The notes beneath the pieces are model-generated. The model did no database searches and was not told where the DNA came from. It was given only the letters and a program-made list of their open reading frames with translations. DNA of 7,932 bases from Gemmatimonadales bacterium (GTDB taxonomy: Bacteria; Gemmatimonadota; Gemmatimonadetes; Gemmatimonadales; GWC2-71-9), in NCBI GenBank assembly GCA_013816685.1, contig JACDDX010000068.1, positions 1 through 7,932 on the forward strand. Reading direction: 5' to 3'. Positions 1 to 6,511 of the stretch are shown here, piece by piece. Each line of letters opens with the position of its first letter. Positions within the stretch are counted from its first letter, which is position 1. The position numbers were made by a program, and so were the translations under genes.

Positions 1-851
1 GCTACAAGTGGACGGCCGACGCCACGGGCATCGATGCGGGCGGCGCCTGCACCTTCGACGACGACACAAAGGCGAACGCGAAAGTCACCTGCACCGACGA
101 CAGCAATGCCGGCACCTTCTCGCTGACGCTGGCTGTGTCCGACGATGACGGCGGCGCCGGCAGCAGCAGCTCGACCCTCAAGGTCGCGAACGTGAAGCCC
201 ACGATCGCCAGTCTGACCAGGCCCGACGGCACGCCGCTGCCCACCACTGTCATCGTCGCCGGGACGCTCAGCATCCGGACGACGTTCTCCGATCCGGCCA
301 GCAACGACACGCATGGCGCCGAGATCGACTGCGGCACGGGTACCTACACCCCGATCGCGAGCAGCGTCACCTCGCCTTTCGCCGCGGCGTGCACCTTCGC
401 CACGGTCGGTCCGAAGACGATCAGCGTCCGGGTGACGGATGACGACGGCGGGTACGACATCGCGACCCACAGCATCACGGTGAAGTACAACTTCGACGGG
501 TTCAACGCGCCGGTGGACCGGCCGAACACCATGAACGTCTCGAAGGCTGGTCAGGCGATCCCGCTCAAGTGGCGGCTGACCGACGCCAACGGCGCCCCGG
601 TGACGAACGTGGTCGCGGTGACCATCAGGGCGAAGGACCAGTCGTGTGCGGCCGGAACGACGACGGACCTGCTCGAGGAGTATGCCAGCGGGGCCTCGGG
701 CCTGCAGAACCTCGGCAACGGCAACTACCAGTTCAACTGGAAGACGCCTGCCATCTACGCAGGGAGCTGCAAGAGCATCGAGCTGGTCTTCGGGGCCGGA
801 GGGCTCAGCTATGTAGACGGCCCACACGCCTTCTTCAGCTTCAAGAAATAG
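1..851 (+). CDS. PKD-like / PxKF domain surface protein, C-terminal part
   Basis: The reading frame is open from the left edge (first full codon at base 3) to TAG at 849-851, giving 282 visible residues; the start lies outside the window. Two Ig-like/PKD-type repeats are visible: the end of one (residues about 1-65) and a complete one (about 67-161). Each carries an S/T-DDDGG turn (46-51 and 145-150), typical of beta-sandwich repeats in secreted bacterial proteins. Residues about 162-282 match the C-terminal PxKF domain: a YNFDGFNAPVD opening, AIPLKW at 185-190, a GNGNYQFNWKTP stretch, and an ending in FFSFKK. Cysteines come in pairs per domain (C16/C30, C110/C130, C215/C256), which suggests disulfides and an extracytoplasmic location. 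The role is probably structural or adhesive; no catalytic motif is visible in this part. The stop overlaps the convergent phosphodiesterase gene by 11 bp. The domain call is firm; the function of the whole protein is unknown. Confidence 0.85.
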   Translation, partial: YKWTADATGIDAGGACTFDDDTKANAKVTCTDDSNAGTFSLTLAVSDDDGGAGSSSSTLKVANVKPTIASLTRPDGTPLPTTVIVAGTLSIRTTFSDPASNDTHGAEIDCGTGTYTPIASSVTSPFAAACTFATVGPKTISVRVTDDDGGYDIATHSITVKYNFDGFNAPVDRPNTMNVSKAGQAIPLKWRLTDANGAPVTNVVAVTIRAKDQSCAAGTTTDLLEEYASGASGLQNLGNGNYQFNWKTPAIYAGSCKSIELVFGAGGLSYVDGPHAFFSFKK

Positions 852-1614
852 GTCGCTCCCGTCGGATCACATCCGGCAGGTTGGTCACGATCCCCGCCAC
901 CCCCCGCGCCCAGAGGCGACGAGCGGTGGCGGTGTCGTTGATGGTCCAGATGTGCACCGGGCACTCGAGCCGGCGGGCGGCGGCGAGAAAGGCGGGGGTG
1001 GGGACGGGAAGCCGGCGCCAGCGCTCGGGGACGGAGAGCAGCCGGTAGCCGATCTGTCGGGGAAGCCGCCCGAACAGCACGGCGCGCCAGAGGGCGGCGA
1101 TCTCGGGGCCTGACGCGCCGAGGATGAACGGCGAGCGACGGAACGCCGCCATCGCGGCGGAGTGCTCCGAGGCGATGACGCAGCGGCTCGCCGCCCCGGC
1201 GCGGAGGATCGCCTCGGCGATCGCGTGCTGGGCTCGGATTTCCTTCACTTCGATCAGCACCGGCATCGCCGGCAACGCGGCCAGCACGTCGGCGAGCGTC
1301 GGGATGCGGACGCCCCGGTCGCAGAACGGATAGCTCGCGCCCGCGTCGGTCGTGAACCGTGCCCCCGCGTCGGCCAGCCGGAGCTGTGCGGCGGTCAAGG
1401 CGGCGACCGGGCCTCGGCGATCGGTGGTGCGGTCGAGCGTCGCATCGTGCAGGACGACCGGCACGCCGTCGGCGGCGAGGCGCACGTCGAGCTCGATGGC
1501 GTCAGCGCCGTGGGCGGCGGCGAGCTCGAATGCGGCGAGTGTGTTTTCGGGCGCGGCGCCCGAGGCGCCCCGGTGCGCGATCACGGGATGGGCCTCCGGA
1601 TCGATGAGGATCAC
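841..1614 (-). CDS. Glycerophosphodiester phosphodiesterase
   Basis: This 257-residue GDPD-family enzyme would hydrolyse glycerophosphodiesters (deacylated phospholipids) to sn-glycerol 3-phosphate and an alcohol. Family signatures are all present: HRG at 14-16 with PENT at 22-25, the metal-binding E41-x-D43, H56-D57, and E122-x-K124 in the IEVKE strand. The C-terminal VHIWTIND (220-227) and GIVTNLPD (241-248) are also typical. H14 and H56 are the expected catalytic histidines. There is no signal peptide, so it should be cytoplasmic, like UgpQ rather than periplasmic GlpQ. The chosen start is GTG at 1614, whose last two bases plus the next form the TGA of the upstream ligase gene (GTGA overlap), implying translational coupling. 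The frame stays open upstream of this GTG, but that part is antiphase to the ligase gene and shows no domain. Length is normal for the family (about 240-260). Confidence 0.9.
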   Translation of the reverse strand: MILIDPEAHPVIAHRGASGAAPENTLAAFELAAAHGADAIELDVRLAADGVPVVLHDATLDRTTDRRGPVAALTAAQLRLADAGARFTTDAGASYPFCDRGVRIPTLADVLAALPAMPVLIEVKEIRAQHAIAEAILRAGAASRCVIASEHSAAMAAFRRSPFILGASGPEIAALWRAVLFGRLPRQIGYRLLSVPERWRRLPVPTPAFLAAARRLECPVHIWTINDTATARRLWARGVAGIVTNLPDVIRRERPIS

Positions 1615-3233
1615 GGTGCGACGGGGTCGCCATGCCCGCGGGCTCCGAGCCGCTGGCGCAGCGCCGACTTGAGAAACTTGCCGGTCGAGGTGCGTGGAAT
1701 CCCGGTCGCGAACACGATCTCGTCGGGCAGCCACCATCCGGGGAATCGGGTGGCGAGATGGGCGCGCAGCTCCTCGGTCCCGGGGGTGCAGCCGTCGCGC
1801 GGCACCACGAATGCCACCGGGCGCTCGAGCCACTTCTCGTGCGGCACCGCCACCACGGCCGCTTCCGCCACGCCCGGGTGATCCATCAGTGCCCCTTCCA
1901 GCGCGACCGAGCTGATCCACTCCCCACCCGACTTGATGAGATCCTTGCTGCGATCGCGGATCTCCAGATACCCGAGCGGATCGATCGAGGCGACATCGCC
2001 GGTCCGGAACCAGCCGTCGACGGTGAAGCAGTCCGGCTCCTCGCCGCCATGATATGCGCTCGCCACGTAAGCGCCGCGGGTCTCCAGCTCGCCCATGGTG
2101 ACGCCGTCGCACGGTATGGCGCCATCATCGTTCCGCACCCGGAGCTCGAGCAGCGCGCCGGGCAGTCCGGGCTTGAGCCGGATCACGTCGCGCTCGGTTT
2201 CGCTCAGCGCGGCGGCCTCGGTGGTGAGCCGGCCGAGCGTGCCGACTGGCGCGAGCTCGGTCATGCCCCACGAGGTCACGGGACGGAGTGCGTGACGCTC
2301 GAGCCCGCGCATCAGCGACGCGGATGCGGCCGCGCCGCCGATCACCAGCATGCGCCAGCGTGAGAGATCCCAGCGATCGGGCTCGGCATCGAGTGCCTGC
2401 AGCACACCCAGCCAGAGGGTGGGCACGCCGGCGCTGAAGGTGACCCCCTCGGACTGCGCGAGGTCGAGCAGCGCGTGCGCGTCGGGCCACGGGCCGGGGA
2501 GGATCTGCGCGGCGCCGACGAAGGCGGCGGTGTAGGGCAGTCCCCACGCGTTGGCGTGGAACATCGGCACCGCTTCGAGCACTGTGTCGCCCTCGCCGAG
2601 CGCGAAGCCGTCGGCCATGGCGCAGGCCATGGCGTGGAGCACGAGGCAGCGGTGGCTGTAGACGACGCCCTTGGCGCGGCCGGTCGTGCCCGAGGTGTAG
2701 CACATCGCGGCTGCCGAGCGCTCGTCGAGATCGACATTTGTGATGTCGATGCCGGCCGAGTCGGCGAGCAGCGTCTCGTAGTCCAGCATGCCGGCCGGCT
2801 GCGCGCCGTCGCCGATCACGATGATCTGCTCGAACGGCGCCCGGTCCCGGAAGCGCTCGAGCAGCGGCAGCAGCTCGGCGTCCACGACGAGCAGGCGGTC
2901 GCCCGCGTGAGTGGCAATGTGGGCCAGCTCGTCGTGGTGCAGCCGGAGATTCAGCGTATGGAGCACCGCGCCGGTGCAGGGCACGGCGAAGTACGTTTCG
3001 AGGTGGCGGCTGTGGTTCCAGCAGAGGGTGGCGACGCGGTCGCCGGGGTGGATGCCGAGCGCCGTGAGCGCGCCGGCGAGCCGCCGGGCGCGGTCGAGCA
3101 CGTCCGCGTAGGTGGCGCGATCGAGGGAGCCGTCGGCGTTCCGGCTGACGATGGCCCGGCGCGGGAAGAGCGCCTCCGTGCGGCGGAGGATCGCCGGGAT
3201 GGTGAGCGGGTACGCCATCGTGAGGCCACGCAT
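1611..3233 (-). CDS. AMP-forming acyl-CoA ligase (AlkK/FadD-like)
   Basis: This 540-residue ANL-superfamily enzyme activates a carboxylic acid with ATP to an acyl-adenylate and then transfers it to CoA. Visible core motifs are the P-loop YTSGTTGRAKGV (179-190), the A5 motif WGMTE (322-326), GWFRTGD (407-413), the hinge stretch DRSKDLIKSGGEWIS (427-441) and PRTSTGK (513-519), with K519 as the expected catalytic lysine. The SGGEWIS form of the hinge and the N-terminal SLDRATYADVLDRARRLAGAL region resemble medium/long-chain fatty acyl-CoA ligases of the AlkK type; the exact substrate cannot be read from sequence. No signal peptide or membrane segment is seen, so it should be cytoplasmic. ATG at 3233 lies 3 bp after the esterase stop. 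A second ATG at 3218 (MAYPLTIPAILRR) matches relatives' N-termini equally well; neither has a clear Shine-Dalgarno. It overlaps the phosphodiesterase gene by 4 bp. Confidence 0.92.
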   Translation of the reverse strand: MRGLTMAYPLTIPAILRRTEALFPRRAIVSRNADGSLDRATYADVLDRARRLAGALTALGIHPGDRVATLCWNHSRHLETYFAVPCTGAVLHTLNLRLHHDELAHIATHAGDRLLVVDAELLPLLERFRDRAPFEQIIVIGDGAQPAGMLDYETLLADSAGIDITNVDLDERSAAAMCYTSGTTGRAKGVVYSHRCLVLHAMACAMADGFALGEGDTVLEAVPMFHANAWGLPYTAAFVGAAQILPGPWPDAHALLDLAQSEGVTFSAGVPTLWLGVLQALDAEPDRWDLSRWRMLVIGGAAASASLMRGLERHALRPVTSWGMTELAPVGTLGRLTTEAAALSETERDVIRLKPGLPGALLELRVRNDDGAIPCDGVTMGELETRGAYVASAYHGGEEPDCFTVDGWFRTGDVASIDPLGYLEIRDRSKDLIKSGGEWISSVALEGALMDHPGVAEAAVVAVPHEKWLERPVAFVVPRDGCTPGTEELRAHLATRFPGWWLPDEIVFATGIPRTSTGKFLKSALRQRLGARGHGDPVAP

Positions 3234-3236
3234 GAT

Positions 3237-4178
3237 TCAGTGCAGCGTCGGCGCGAGCGGATGCGCGCGAAAGAAGTCCCAGATCGTCGTCGTGGCGTCG
3301 AGTTCGTGCGTCGTGCGCCCGACGAGCGGGCCGGTTCGGGGGCCGCCGGGCCAGGTGTGCCCGCCGCCGCGCACCGTGTACAGTCTCACCGAGCGTCCGG
3401 CCTCGCAGCCGCTCCAGGTCAGTGTGGTGACGCGAGTGCCGTCGCTGACGTGGTCGGGAACGTCTGCGTTCTCAGGCGCGGTCGCGCAGCCGTCGCGTGC
3501 GGCCCAGAAGTCGGCGCTTCGGCGGGCCGACAGCACAGTGCCGCGACGGCCGGCCGGTCCGACACCGCCGCCGTCGTAGGGCATCAGCGGGTCGGCGGTG
3601 CCCTGCAGGGCGACGAGTGACGTGCGCGCGGAGTCGGGGCAGTGCGATTCCAGCGCGACCGGAAACGCACCGGCCACCGCGGCAATCGCGGCCAAGGTGC
3701 CGGGGAGGTCGCAGGCGAGCCGGTGGGCCATGATGGCCCCATTGGAGATGCCCGCAGCGTAGATGCGGCTTGAGTCGATCTGGTGCTCGGCCCGGATGGT
3801 GTCGAGCATGGCGCGGATAAAGCCGACGTCGTCGCGGGGGCGGACCAGTCCGCGGCCGTCGTCCCAGCGGCGCTCGAGCCCTTGCGGGTAGGCGACGGCG
3901 AACTTCTCCCGCGCTGCGAGCTGGGTGAAGCCAGTGTGGCGGGCGAAGCCGAGCGCCCGGCCGCCGGCGCCGTGGAGCACCACGACGAGCGGGACGGCAA
4001 TCGGGTCCGGAGTGGTGGGGAGATAGAGGTAGAAACCGCGGAAGGTGCCGGAGATGGTGAGCGAGTGGGCAGTCTCCTGCGGAGCCAGGGAGGCCTGCGG
4101 CTCGCGCTGGGACTGGCTATGCGCGAGCGCGGGGACGCAGGCGAGCACGATCGAGACAATCCCAACACGAGTCGTCAA
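3237..4178 (-). CDS. Secreted PHB depolymerase / LpqC-type esterase
   Basis: This 313-residue alpha/beta hydrolase belongs to the polyhydroxybutyrate depolymerase-like esterase family (LpqC, feruloyl and acetylxylan esterase relatives). Residues 1-19 form a Sec signal peptide (hydrophobic VGIVSIVLACVPALA, with ALA before a probable cleavage after A19). Catalytic elements are the oxyanion HGAGG (69-73), the nucleophile S145 in GISNGA, D196 in GTADPLMPY and H274 in GGGHTWPG. Cysteines 156, 180, 231 and 258 may form disulfides in the exported enzyme. It would cleave ester bonds in polymers or plant-derived esters outside the cytoplasm; the substrate is not determined. The start is TTG at 4178, the only candidate that leaves the signal peptide whole, but no good ribosome-binding site precedes it, so the exact start is uncertain. 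It lies 37 bp after the VOC gene and 3 bp before the ligase gene, as expected for an operon member. Confidence 0.88.
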   Translation of the reverse strand: MTTRVGIVSIVLACVPALAHSQSQREPQASLAPQETAHSLTISGTFRGFYLYLPTTPDPIAVPLVVVLHGAGGRALGFARHTGFTQLAAREKFAVAYPQGLERRWDDGRGLVRPRDDVGFIRAMLDTIRAEHQIDSSRIYAAGISNGAIMAHRLACDLPGTLAAIAAVAGAFPVALESHCPDSARTSLVALQGTADPLMPYDGGGVGPAGRRGTVLSARRSADFWAARDGCATAPENADVPDHVSDGTRVTTLTWSGCEAGRSVRLYTVRGGGHTWPGGPRTGPLVGRTTHELDATTTIWDFFRAHPLAPTLH

Positions 4179-4215
4179 GAGAATTAGCAGTCTGACAAAT
4201 CCGGAAGAGTCCCCG

Positions 4216-4692
4216 CTACGGCGCCGGCTGCGGGAACGCGGCGTCGGCGGCCTTGCGAAGCTCCTCGGGCGTGAGGTCCTGCATGTGCTGCGAGAGCCAC
4301 CATTGGTGGCCGAACGGATCCTCGATGCACCCGCTCCGATCGCCCCAGAACTGGTCGGTCAGCGGCATGATCGTCTTGCCCCCGGCGTCCACCGCGCGCT
4401 TCCAGGCGGCATCCACGTTCGCACCGTAGATGAAGAACGACACCGGCGTGCCGCCCAGCGTGCCGGGTCCCTTGACGCCGTATTCCGGCATCTCGTCGCT
4501 CATCATGATGTGCGAGTCGCCGATTCTGATCTCGGCGTGCATGATGCGCCCGTCGGCCGCCGCGAAGCGGGATACCTCCTCCGCACCCAACGCCTTCCGG
4601 TACCATTCGATCGCCTTTGCGGCCCCGGCTACGACGATGCTCGGGGTGACCGTCTGATGATTCTGGGGAATGGCCTGCACCTGTGTTGCCAT
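4216..4692 (-). CDS. VOC family protein, PhnB-like
   Basis: This 158-residue protein has the vicinal-oxygen-chelate fold of the PhnB/glyoxalase-like subgroup. Two beta-alpha-beta-beta-beta halves span about residues 14-68 and 80-136. Diagnostic motifs are VTPSIVVAGAAKAIEWYRKALGAEEV at the start of the fold, MHAEIRIGDSHIMMSDE, GGTPVSFFIYG, DQFWGDR (113-119) and DPFGHQW (125-131), followed by H136. The conserved H52 and the DPFGH region are where family metal or ligand contacts usually lie. Biochemical roles in this subgroup are mostly unknown, so I assign no reaction. There is no signal peptide, so it should be cytoplasmic. ATG at 4692 is supported by a perfect AGGAGG six bases upstream. It is the first gene of the leftward run and is divergent from pdxH, so its promoter should lie in the 74-bp gap to its right. 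Confidence 0.9.
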   Translation of the reverse strand: MATQVQAIPQNHQTVTPSIVVAGAAKAIEWYRKALGAEEVSRFAAADGRIMHAEIRIGDSHIMMSDEMPEYGVKGPGTLGGTPVSFFIYGANVDAAWKRAVDAGGKTIMPLTDQFWGDRSGCIEDPFGHQWWLSQHMQDLTPEELRKAADAAFPQPAP

Positions 4693-4766
4693 GATGTGCC
4701 TCCTGCAGCTTGAAGGGGATGGAGAATATAAGCCGCCTCGCCAGCGAGTCCGGTATACCTTCCCGC
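4693..4766. promoter_or_regulatory. Divergent promoter region between VOC gene and pdxH
   Basis: This 74-bp gap must hold promoters for both the leftward run and pdxH. Its AT-rich core GAATATAAG (4724-4732) offers -10-like hexamers in both directions: TATATT read leftwards (4730-4725), which would leave a short leader including the AGGAGG, and TATAAG read rightwards (4727-4732). No convincing -35 is seen. Two palindromes lie on the pdxH side: CTCGC-CA-GCGAG (4737-4748) and GGTATACC (4752-4759). They could be operators, but one copy of each is not proof. The promoter assignment is inference from geometry and composition. Confidence 0.3.
4699..4704 (-). promoter_or_regulatory. Shine-Dalgarno AGGAGG of the VOC gene
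   Basis: Read leftwards, a perfect AGGAGG sits six bases before the ATG at 4692. It is the best ribosome-binding site in the window and fixes the start of the VOC gene. Confidence 0.8.
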
Positions 4767-5420
4767 ATGTCCATCGCCGATCTCCGACGCGAGTACGCCC
4801 GTGCCCGGCTCGACGAGCGCGACGTGAGCCACGATCCGCTGGTCGAGTTCGCCCGTTGGTTCGCCGAGTATCGCGAGGTGTCGCCGCCGGAGCCGAACGC
4901 GATGATCCTCGCGACCGCGACCGCTGATGGGGTGCCCTCCGTCCGGACCGTGCTGCTCAAGATCTTCGACGCCGAGGGCTTCGTCTTCTTCACCGACTAC
5001 CGCAGCCGGAAGGGCCAGGAGCTGGAGGCGAATCCTCGGGCCGCGCTGCTCTTCTACTGGGGCGAGCTGGAGCGGCAGGTGCGGATCACCGGCTCGGTCT
5101 CGCGCACGTCCGCCGAAGAGTCGGAGCAGTATTTCCGTCGCCGGCCGGTCGGCAGCCGGCTGGGCGCGTGGTCGTCGCACCAGAGCCAGTTGATCGCGGG
5201 GCGGGGCGTGCTGGAAAAGGCGCTGGCCGAGGCTGAGGCAACGTTCGCAGATGGCGAGCCGCCGCTGCCGCCCTACTGGGGCGGGTTCCGGGTCGCGCCG
5301 GATACGTACGAATTCTGGCAGGGTCGGCCCAATCGCCTGCATGACAGGATCGTGTATCTGAAGCCCGGCGCTGATGAGCAACCGGGACGGGAGTGGCGGA
5401 TCGCGCGGCTCTCACCCTGA
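4767..5420 (+). CDS. pdxH: Pyridoxamine/pyridoxine 5'-phosphate oxidase
   Basis: This FMN-dependent oxidase converts pyridoxine or pyridoxamine 5'-phosphate to pyridoxal 5'-phosphate, the last step of vitamin B6 cofactor synthesis and salvage; it is a cytoplasmic homodimer in known cases. The 217-residue length is normal. Conserved blocks are RTVLLK (60-65) and FFTDYRSRKGQEL (74-86), which bind FMN; WGELERQVRI (98-107); RRPVGSRLGAWSSHQS (125-140); WGGFRV (171-176); and EFWQGRPNRLHDR (182-194), whose Arg/His residues contact substrate phosphate. It ends in the usual RLSP. ATG at 4767 (MSIADLRREY) matches family N-termini. An upstream in-frame ATG at 4719 would add 16 unrelated residues and has a purine run too close to serve, so I reject it. 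No clear Shine-Dalgarno precedes 4767; a short-leader transcript is possible. It is convergent with the next gene across 3 bp. Confidence 0.95.
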   Translation: MSIADLRREYARARLDERDVSHDPLVEFARWFAEYREVSPPEPNAMILATATADGVPSVRTVLLKIFDAEGFVFFTDYRSRKGQELEANPRAALLFYWGELERQVRITGSVSRTSAEESEQYFRRRPVGSRLGAWSSHQSQLIAGRGVLEKALAEAEATFADGEPPLPPYWGGFRVAPDTYEFWQGRPNRLHDRIVYLKPGADEQPGREWRIARLSP

Positions 5421-5423
5421 CGC

Positions 5424-6392
5424 CTAGCTGAAGTCCAGCGCTCCCCGGGCCCGCCGCTCCAGCGGCAGGAGTGCCGCGTAGATCATCCGGTGCAGCGGCA
5501 CCGCTATTCCTCGCGCCTCTCCCAGCCGCACCACCGCGCCGATCTGTGCCTCCAGTTCCGACGGCCGCCCCTCGGCGAAGTCCCGCTGCATCGACACCGT
5601 CCCGTCGGCCGGCAGCGTATCCACGAACGCCAGCGTTTTTTCGACCGCATCGGCCGCCAGCGCGATGTCGTGCGCACGTGCCACCGTGTGGATCTCCTTC
5701 AGCGCCTGCACCAGCAGCTCGCGGGTCTCGGCTTGGCTTCGGATGATTCCCACGGGCGCCCACGCCAGCGCGCCGACGCCGCTCACGGCGGCGATGAACA
5801 GAAACTTCTCCCACATCGCCGCGCGCACGTCCGCGACGATTTTTACCCTCAGCCCACGCGCCTGCGCGAAGGCCTCGCAGAGCCGCTCCGCCCGTTGGCT
5901 GGTCGGTGCGTGCAGCTCGCCGAATGCGACCAGGGGCGCTACGCCAGCGTGGCGGACATGTCCCGGCTCGACGACGTAGGCGATGATCTGGCAGAGGCCG
6001 CCGAGCACGCGCGCCCGGCCGAGCACGGTGGCGAGCGTGTCGGGTGCCTCGATTCCGTTCTGGAGCGGTACCACGAACGTGTCCGCGCTGAGCAGCGGCC
6101 GCATCGCCGCGGCGGCGTCCGCGACCTGCCACGCCTTGACGGCGAGCAGCACGACATCCACTTCGCCTAGGCTCGCCGGATCGTCGCTGGCGCGGACCGG
6201 CCGCACGACGAAATCTCCAGCGACGCTGCTGACCCGGAGCCCGTGCTCCCGCATGGCGGCGAGGTGCGCGCCGCGCGCGACGAAGCGGACGTCCTCGCCC
6301 GCTTCCGCGAGGCGACCGCCGAAGTAGCCGCCGACCCCGCCGCTGCCGAAGATGGCGATACGCATTCGGGCTGGTGCCGGAGCGCGGCTCAC
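5424..6392 (-). CDS. 2-dehydropantoate 2-reductase family protein (PanE/ApbA-like)
   Basis: This NAD(P)-dependent reductase has an N-terminal Rossmann fold with RIAIFGSGGVGGYFGGRLAEAG (about 11-32) and the family's PLQNG (N112). Its C-terminal helical domain carries MWEKF (K196, at the catalytic lysine position) and a GRPSELEAQIG segment (E279, at the substrate-binding glutamate position). True PanE reduces 2-dehydropantoate to pantoate for coenzyme A synthesis. Here the asparagine normally found four residues after the catalytic lysine is I200 (KFLFIAAVSG), a feature of a large paralogous subgroup, so pantoate synthesis is possible but not certain. It is 322 residues from GTG at 6392, supported by AAGGGAG ten bases upstream. 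ATG at 6365 (MRIAIFG, 313 residues) fits family N-termini better but lacks a ribosome site. It is cytoplasmic. Confidence 0.85.
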   Translation of the reverse strand: MSRAPAPARMRIAIFGSGGVGGYFGGRLAEAGEDVRFVARGAHLAAMREHGLRVSSVAGDFVVRPVRASDDPASLGEVDVVLLAVKAWQVADAAAAMRPLLSADTFVVPLQNGIEAPDTLATVLGRARVLGGLCQIIAYVVEPGHVRHAGVAPLVAFGELHAPTSQRAERLCEAFAQARGLRVKIVADVRAAMWEKFLFIAAVSGVGALAWAPVGIIRSQAETRELLVQALKEIHTVARAHDIALAADAVEKTLAFVDTLPADGTVSMQRDFAEGRPSELEAQIGAVVRLGEARGIAVPLHRMIYAALLPLERRARGALDFS

Positions 6393-6402
6393 TGGATCAG
6401 CG

Positions 6403-6409
6403 CTCCCTT
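6403..6409 (-). promoter_or_regulatory. Possible Shine-Dalgarno AAGGGAG of the reductase gene
   Basis: Read leftwards, AAGGGAG lies ten bases before GTG 6392. The spacing is at the long end of normal. It favours GTG over the internal ATG at 6365 as the start, though only moderately. Confidence 0.4.
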
Positions 6410-6427
6410 CGGGCGCGTCGGTAGGCG

Positions 6428-6511
6428 TCAGATTGCCGCCAGGTCAGTAAAGGGAATGACGAACTCGAACTCGAAGACTCGTGCAATACGACTCAGATCC
6501 CGTGTGTTATG
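6428..6511 (-). pseudogene. C-terminal remnant of a PIN-domain (VapC-like) protein
   Basis: Read leftwards, a short frame gives HNTRDLSRIARVFEFEF, then VIPFTDLAAI and TGA at 6430-6428. This resembles the end of PIN-domain ribonuclease toxins, where a T/H-N-x-R-D-F strand-turn carries the last acidic active-site residue and is followed by a hydrophobic strand and a short P-x-x tail. Only about 27 residues are recognisable; an in-frame TGA at 6550-6548 closes the frame upstream. The neighbouring frame just upstream reads CTYLITH directly before this point, so an old deletion or frameshift between LITH and HNTRD is possible. No antitoxin partner or N-terminal half is present. The stretch is visibly poorer in G+C than its surroundings (bases 6481-6540 are 29/60 G+C), consistent with acquired and decaying DNA. 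The match is from memory of the family pattern, so confidence is low. Confidence 0.35.

Noticed and set aside
831..847. TTCTT/AAGAA hairpin at the end of the PxKF gene as a terminator
   Set aside because: The stem is only 5 bp, A/T-rich, lies inside coding sequence, and is not followed by a T-tract.
1615..2112. N-terminal extension of the phosphodiesterase frame into the ligase gene
   Set aside because: The residues are Arg/Gly-rich with no domain, while the same bases encode conserved motifs of the acyl-CoA ligase; the GDPD fold starts at 1614.
2475..3620. Long open frame on the plus strand opposite the ligase and esterase genes
   Set aside because: It is a G+C-driven antisense shadow: low-complexity Arg/Ala/Gly/Val composition, no family motif, and it crosses two genes with clear catalytic motifs.
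4719..4766. Earlier pdxH start at ATG 4719
   Set aside because: The purine run abuts the ATG with no spacer, the added residues are unlike PdxH N-termini, and it would occupy the divergent promoter region.
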